Position numbers and translations under genes: made by a program
Assembly (NCBI GenBank): GCA_963281255.1
Contig: OY725498.1
Coordinates: 1,302,001-1,366,000, forward strand
From: Aphrocallistes beatrix
Taxonomy: Eukaryota > Porifera > Hexactinellida > Sceptrulophora > Aphrocallistidae
Length of the DNA stretch: 64,000 bases
Direction of reading: 5' to 3'
Notes under the pieces: model-generated
Told to the model about the DNA's origin: nothing
Seen by the model: the letters and a program-made list of their open reading frames with translations, nothing else
The model's database searches: none
Shown here: piece by piece, positions 57,317-64,000 of the stretch
Position numbering within the stretch: the first letter of the stretch is position 1
Layout: every line of letters starts with the position of its first letter

Positions 57317-60300
57317 CTATATTCAATTTTGTGGATTAAAATTGAAAAGATTTGTATGAATGGAAATAGAAATAAAACTATGATTTCTCCAATGTTTGTA
57401 TTTACATCTGTACTGAATGATTTGGAGTACTACGATAGAAAATGAAAGAAAGTAGAAGCTGATTAAATTATTTTCAATTCAGAATTTTCAGTTCTTATTA
57501 ATTCCTTTTTTCCAGTAATCGATTTTACAGCTGAGAAATAACTTACGTATACTGATATACGAAAATGGTCAATTGCAATTATCTCTAGAAACTGAACCTA
57601 GAAACAAATATTTCAGTTCCTTTACAATCGGAATCCAATTTTTTGAAACTAAGCACAATTTTATAAATTTAGATTAGGGAGTATATTCATAGATGTCCGT
57701 ACACACGCGCGATCCTTCAAAGTATAAGAGCTCGTAATTCTTTTCAAATTTACTAAATAAGATCTCTATAAATACGTATAATATTTATTTTCGCGAGATT
57801 TCATTACTTTAAGTTTTTAGTAAATGCATATTTTTACACTTTTCCAAAATTTTGTGCTTAAAGGTATACGCATTGATGGCATATCAAAGGCTATTATAGG
57901 ATATGTTTAGAATCCAGTGTCAGCTGCGATTCAAATTGAGAACAGATCACGTGTATCTACCAGACCGCAATAAAATACCAGGTCCACTAAGCTCAAGAAA
58001 TGCAAAAATCATTTATTCGTCAGTAAGATTTGTTAGATCAGTGGAATTCCTGAAATAATTGTGTAATAGGGATAGCCATCACAAACCTCAAACACAAATG
58101 TTGACGTATAGAGAGTAAGACACTTGACATAAGAAATATCATCTACGCCATCGGAGATTGTTCAATCTGTATTTCTTTGCATATCTTGTATCAGTCGTTT
58201 CAAATCGATGAATACCACAATATGATACAAACATTATTGTCACCTATTTACTAAATTAATTTTACTAATAAGTATAAATAGATAACCGCCGAACCATGAC
58301 ATAAGAGTCACTATGGCGAGGGCAAAGTGGTAATAGTCTTGCATAGGTAAATGATCACGTAGGATCACACATATATTGAAGTATAAGTGTATGGTTGTAA
58401 ATTCTCGAAAGTAGGTTAACTAATAAAACACCAAATAATCAGAGGAATTGATTTAAATCGATGAGGAAGAATATAATCCAAACGTAAACTCTTCTTGAGA
58501 TGAACAGAGCTGATTCGCAAATAGCGATAAATGGCATATTTATGTGCTAGACATGAAAATTAAATTTCGTTGCCTATATCCATCTGTTAAAAATGGAGCA
58601 AGTAATTGTGTGGCCAATTGTAGAGATGATGAACTTGGAATTAAGCATTTTTCTGAGAAAACTGAACATTTATTTGACCATTTAAAATTAAATTTTGTGT
58701 TGAGGTATCTGAAAATGGAAACGATGGAAGATACTTCGAAAAAGATTTCAATTTATACAAACGCAGTAATTAATAATTAATCAACATCGATTTTTCATGC
58801 AAAAATACAAAGCGAATCTGAATCCAATCAGACAGATGCGCTATATTCGAATGTTAATCTAGACACAAAGTCATCAATATTAAATTATCTGGCAGGTCCG
58901 TGGTGTTGAGAATTGGATCGTTCCGGCCAGGAGCAGATCCAGGCTCTAAAGCCAGGAGGGGCCGAAAGCGACCGTAGCGAGCGACCAAATTGGGAGTCAG
59001 ACCCCACCAATTACAACTTCTGTTCAGAATTGGTTTTATGACTATCAAATAAATTCATTCCACACATATGAAGTGTGTAAGACATAATTTCACCGTAGAA
59101 ATGACACAATATATGAAAACCAATGTTTTCCAATATAACTATTGTGGATAAATAAGCATTCTAGCATGATTGTACAGTGTCTAGGTAAAATAGGATGAGG
59201 CAAAACTCTTTTAACTTATTAAAAAATCTCAGGATGGGGACATGCCCCCTCACTGTGTCTGGCCGTTCGAAATTTAGTGGCTGTTCACAGCGATTATAGA
59301 AGACCGAACATATTGCGCACCCTCTAGGATCATGGGCCAACATAGCTCTGTAATGTATTCAAAATCTGTCCGGTCCGGCCATGACTGATCGACGGGACTC
59401 CTTACTATAGCCCTGCATCAGCATAAGTTATTAATAATTGCAAGTGCGTAACTCTCTGAAATACCTTTTAAATTTTGTAAACCAATTCATGTATTACCAA
59501 CAATTAGGTTAGTTTATTACGATAATGGTTCGCTATATCCGATGGCGGTGCTGAATTATTTACTATTAACAGTAGCCATGCATCTTGACATGCTGGTATT
59601 TGCCTTGTGTATGTAGTGTTTGTGGGTACTAATGAATGCGATTTTACTACAAGATATTGTACAATAGTTTACATTGCCGCGACAAGATGTTCTATGGATG
59701 ATTGGACAAGTACAACATATTTTATCCCATAATTCAGCGTATTACAAGCTTGAGCTTGAAAAGATTTCATCCGACAATGATATAATTGTGTTTGTGGATT
59801 TTTTCATGTTAGAAATTCTTCGCTAATGTGTATATTCTGTATAAGACAATACATGCATACCGCACGAAGATCGACAAGACTGGCGATATTGCATAATTTA
59901 ATAGCAAATAACTTGGCTGCTGCGACAAATTACACTTATCCGATGTGGCAACAAAATCATAATTAAGCAATTATGAACTCATTTATACAACAAAGGAGAT
60001 TATTGGGTACGAAAACTATGCTATGGCAATATCATCATTTGATCAATGCTAACAGGATTACCCAATCATTCCAAACATGGTATTTGGACTCTTGAAGTTG
60101 TTCGTTGGGATCAGATTCAAATACTAGGTTCAGACAGCGAATAATTAGAGTTATAATCTCGTTAGAATTCTAGACGTCAATCAGAAATTATATTGCAGCA
60201 TTCTACGTTATATTTCCATTATCATGTCTCTATTTTATTGTTTGTCTTTCTCACAGACAATACGAAACACCACATAATGTTTTCAAAATTCGTTGATATC

Positions 60301-61411
60301 CAAATCTTAAATTATATTGAGAAAAGAAATTTTCATGTCATGGGACAAATTGTAAACCGGTCAAGATTCTTCAAGTTTGTTCTAGACCAAACTCAAAAGT
60401 ATTGGCAGAGTTAAAAATTAGAATTGCATCTGAGAAAATCATTTGCGAACAATCAAGTTTGGAGTAAAAAGATTAATAAGCATAGCAAATAGCCACAAAT
60501 TGCTGACATTTAAGTGATCTACGTATAAAGGACGAGCCTAACTCGCACTGACAGAATTGTGATACATGCATACGTTTACATGTTGTAAATACATGTAAAT
60601 CTTAGGATTGCAATCCCAAACGCATCAACTTTACCAAAACTTAGATAAAGCTCCCTTTGACGTTACTGAATCAGGGCAATTACTATTAGTTGATTGATAA
60701 TAGAAAAGAATATCGAGATCCCATTCCTGATTAAGATCATTATTTCAAAAAGTCGCGATTCCGATCTCAATTTTTTTCCAATCATTTTGTGATTTATTAT
60801 ATTTACACCATATAGTACATATCTTTCTTTCCTTTTTAAAGTATTTTATAGATTACTAAATAAGATAAGGATGATGAAGAGAAAAACAGTTTCTTAAAAA
60901 AGGAATATTTTCCAACAAAAAAGGATCAACGATCCTCGTTTGATCTTTGAAAAAGTATCATGATTATGATCCAGCAGCCCAGTGATCATGCCACCCAGTG
61001 GCCTACCACAGGCATAAAAATGTGCTAGTTAGAACAGTTTTTCAATCCGAGATGGCACTGTTAAACTACGTAAGTAAGTTATATATTTCTCAAGCTAATT
61101 GCAGAATTATAATATACGTAAATAGTACGAGTGCAATACTTATCAAGCTAATATGAACCCTCAAAAATGGTTCGAAACAGCCGACTAGTAAAACAACCCC
61201 ATACTAACGTTAATGCGTAGTCGACAAACCATTCAATAATAAATTAGGCGAGTTTTAAACTAAACCTGATAAATTAGCTGAGATAATGCCTCGCTAATCC
61301 ACCTACTCTGCTAATAGCAAAGTAAGCAGTTCACAACATCAAAATGCATTGAATAAGCATATCGAGTAGAAAGTTAATTAAGCTCAGAGGAGATATCTGG
61401 CAATCAGTCCC

Positions 61412-61507
61412 AATCAAGGTGTGTTCTTTATACGTATATTCAAACTTCAAAATGATGGACACTTCATTTTGAAGTTTGAATATACGTATAATGTACGCAC
61501 CTTGATT
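61412..61507. repeat. Near-perfect 96-bp palindromic MITE
   Basis: aatcaaggtg at the left and caccttgatt at the right bracket an exact inner pair (ttatacgtatattcaaactt...aaaatga and inverse) around a 7-bp centre. Confidence 0.8.
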
Positions 61508-63069
61508 ATTAGGTTGAAGATTACCAGAAATCTCAATAAGAACATTTTAAAGATTTAACGAGTAAATTAAGCAGTTTTTTTACGGAATTTCGGAGTAATT
61601 TGCCCTAAAGAAGTGGTCCTAATGGTTTGTTACGATCGCCACATTTCGGATCTCTCCATAATTTTTAAGAACAAAAGCTGGTGACTCCTCTTTCAGATAA
61701 GCACAGCATGTACGTACTATAGAGTGATTAATTAACTCTCTCATGCAGTGACATTCTAATAATACGCATTTGTTATTTATTCTGTTTATGATGCAGATTG
61801 GGATTGCAGTAGTGATACAACTGAGTGAGGCAGATTAGTAAGAGGATTATGTTCTAACCCCAGGGGTTCTCAAACTGGATTAATACACTAAGATTTGAGA
61901 TTTTATCTATAATAAAATTTCAGTGAAAAAACAATGATACAAATGTTAGTTTGAAAAATATGCAATTGAAATGTATTAAAAGCCCCAGTCTTCGCTCCTG
62001 AAAAAATGACTGGAGTGCGTTACGGAGTGAACAAGATCAAGCAGTGATAATTTGATTAAAAAACCAAATTTCCTATAATGTGGCATTCATTCTCCAACCC
62101 CCACGTCAAATGAACTCCTATATTATTCCCGTATTGCCAAAAACGATAGGTCGGGGAACCAATGAGAGTTGCAAACATTATAAAATGGATTGAATGTGTA
62201 GCGTCATTGAGTATTTTACTGTGAGTGTAATAGAATTATTTTTCAAAAGAAATGGTAAAACATCTATATCTAAGAAGCAGACCTTTAAAGGAGTCGTACT
62301 AATGCAGGAAGTTAATTATATTTAGGAATATTTTCTAAATATCCTTTGATCGATATCAGCACTGAGTAAAGCCAGGACATGGTTGATTGGGAAATGATTT
62401 CTGTTCTCCACATGACTCTAACCAAACGTTGACTTGGAATAATGAGAAAATCAATTAGAAGAATTGATAGCAGAAATAATGCTTTGCTGGAGCGAAAAGC
62501 ACATAATGTATGACGAAGATATTGCACTTTGATATGGTCAATTGCACAAGTGCAAATATGCCACCACACAATTTTTCATGACATTTGCCTTACGTTGAAG
62601 TCAGTATTTTATAAATGGTAAAGTTATCCCAAATGAATTACATTCTAATTGCAAAGCATGGTCGACATTAAGTTATCAGCTGTTGGTGAGACAATGGTAT
62701 GTGATTTGCTCCAAATGTTAAACCACAAATAAAATGGTCGAAACCTTGCAGATTACACGAATTGAATAACTTCCTAATTTGAGTCCATTAAATCAAAGTG
62801 GCGGGACTATACTATTGCCTCATAGGCTGACCAAATAGTCACTATGAGTGGACACGTGCTCCCCAATCCCAAATGGCGCTTATCACACTATGATTATAAG
62901 TAAAAGATGGGTTTTTATTGACCCTTAAAAAGACCCAAAATAATTTATTAAAATTATATACTTGAGACATAAATTTGGATACAATGATGTTATTCTATTT
63001 AATGACTTTAGTGATATAATTAAAACGAGCTTTTTAAAACTGAGTATCTCGAATATAGGAAAGTGTTGG

Positions 63070-63106
63070 CGCAGCCGCGCTACGCAAGTGCTCGAAGCGC
63101 GCATGT
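63070..63106 (+). mobile_element. Helitron-like 3' end fragment
   Basis: gcgcagccgcgctacgcaag then tgctcgaagcgcgcatg: the conserved 3' terminus without the rest of the element. Confidence 0.5.
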
Positions 63107-63109
63107 ATA

Positions 63110-63294
63110 CAGTCTGGTTCGCTTATTATGAAACCGCTTAATATGAACATTTGTTTATTATGAACTAAGTCTCTGGTCCCAATTCAACAGGTTCCATATG
63201 ATTTGTATTAGGTCGGGTTCGCGTAATATGAAGTCTCTGTATTATGAACAGACTTTTTGGTCCCCAAGGTGTTCATAATAAGCGACCCAGACTG
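63110..63294. mobile_element. Pogo/Tigger-like MITE, distinct subfamily, TA duplication
   Basis: Ends cagtctggttcgcttattat and ataagcgacccagactg, flanked by TA on both sides. Internal gcttaatatgaa and cgcgtaatatgaa repeats echo the layout of copies 1-3. Confidence 0.82.
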
Positions 63295-63724
63295 TATATG
63301 CTATGACAAAAAATATAGATAGAAATCTTGATAAAACACAAGGTGCACAAAAGCAATGGGGAACTAAGAATCAGATCACAGATAGAACTAATCCTGTATG
63401 TTGGTAGAGTAGCAATGCTGCAAGTTCCCTAATAAACTGGTGATATCGAGCTAAAGTGGCGTTGTTTTTATTATAAAAATGCAATTGTATAGTCTCCGCC
63501 GCATTGGTTTAATGGACTCAAATTAGGAAGTTATTCAATTCGTGTAATCTGCACGTTTTTGGTCCAAGGTTTCGACCATTTTATTTGTGGTTTAACATTT
63601 GGAGCAAATCACATACTATTGTCTCACCAACAGCTGATAACTTACTGTCGACCATGCTTTCAAATTAGAATGTAATTCATTTGGGATAACTTTACTATTT
63701 ATAAAACACTGACTTCAATGGACA

Positions 63725-63860
63725 ATGACGTCATGATTCTGTAATCAGATGTATTTTTTGTCTTAGACACGAACACAAGCCACTCAAAAATTACTCCGGT
63801 CTGTAAAATCTGCTTTCCATGTCAGAGATAGAAATATACATATATAAACATAGAAAAATA
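63725..63860 (-). mobile_element. Helitron-like fragment (31813 subfamily)
   Basis: Inverse carries acatggaaagcagatttta, gtctaagacaaaaaatac and tcatgacgtcattgtc, in the order of 31915-32036. Confidence 0.4.
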
Positions 63861-64000
63861 AAGTTTTGATTGTATCCTACAATACATACATCGATTTACT
63901 GTAAATAATCGCCTGTATCCCGTTCCCTTAGAATCCTAGATTGTATATGAATATGCACATAAATACCTGCTTAATGATAGAGATGATAGTAATTAAACGT

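Larger units (their letters stand above)
62594..63719. repeat. Large inverted repeat, arms about 220-230 bp
   Basis: The left arm 62594-62811 (gttgaagtcag ... gcgggactata) is repeated in inverse at 63488-63719 with few changes, including a 10-12-bp insert (gtccaaaaacg-type) in the right arm. The 676-bp centre holds a Helitron-like 3' end and a pogo-like MITE. It is either a foldback transposon or an inverted duplication. Confidence 0.8.
57317..64000. other. Region without a confident gene, right end of window
   Basis: It should contain the upstream exon(s) of the SDR gene on the minus strand if that gene is intact, but I could not identify them. A family fragment resembling the interior of 546-1256 is at about 57690-57910. 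A GC-richer patch at 58915-58990 (ccaggagcagatccaggctc) looks like an old repeat, and a lone hAT-like end (caggggttctcaaact) is at 61863. Other elements are listed separately. Confidence 0.45.

Noticed and set aside
62312..62569. 85-residue minus-strand frame near the right end
   Set aside because: No domain and no supporting context. It ends near an inverted-repeat arm and is probably chance.

Overview
The window is nuclear DNA from an animal. It carries Jun, a Pit-1-type POU factor, SRP14, PIN4, GMAP-210/TRIP11, BCKDH-E2, a PLCXD protein, polyubiquitin and a serine palmitoyltransferase exon. The DNA is AT-rich. Genes are either single-exon or have a few mostly short GT-AG introns. Genes lie in 1-8 kb clusters, separated by DNA built from small non-autonomous transposons. 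The NHL-repeat, TRIM-like genes without RING, the orphan multi-pass membrane protein and a class-I POU gene make me think of an early-branching animal with a compact genome, possibly a glass sponge. That is a recollection-based guess I cannot test here.

Layout. 0-5.8 kb: repeats plus the first coding exon of an SPTLC2 homologue (-). 5.8-7.1 kb: a four-unit polyubiquitin gene with TATA box, CCAAT box and heat-shock elements. 7.1-10.4 kb: a 748-bp foldback element, a hAT MITE with perfect target duplication, and a single-exon SLC18B1-like transporter. 10.8-14.8 kb: head-to-tail array of Helitron/Helentron-like elements. 16.2-16.8 kb: Jun-like bZIP. 18.0-25.8 kb: a short GMAP-210 (TRIP11) homologue in six exons. 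Its fourth intron holds two further genes, an NHL-repeat protein (+) and an orphan polytopic membrane protein (-), placed tail to tail. 26.3-27.7 kb: PLCXD protein. 28.1-29.4 kb: a complete mariner with open transposase, next to a broken NHL gene. 31.3-34.6 kb: PIN4, a small orphan membrane protein and SRP14, all on the minus strand. 35.1-36.4 kb: Harbinger relic. 39.1-41.7 kb: four-exon Pit-1/POU1 gene (-). 44.5-45.8 kb: DBT (BCKDH E2). 45.8-56.4 kb: gene-poor. 56.4-57.3 kb: main exon of an extended SDR gene (-). 57.3-64 kb: no confident gene, with a large inverted repeat at the end.

The genes do not form one pathway. They are mostly housekeeping (ubiquitin, SRP, Golgi tether, branched-chain amino-acid catabolism, sphingolipid synthesis, parvulin) plus two transcription factors. 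The strongest non-routine signals are the nested gene pair inside GMAP-210, the tandem Helitron-like array, a hAT MITE nested inside a hAT MITE with both 8-bp duplications intact, an apparently intact mariner, and a dispersed repeat family that keeps a MEF2-like motif. I did not find a convincing multi-gene novel system.
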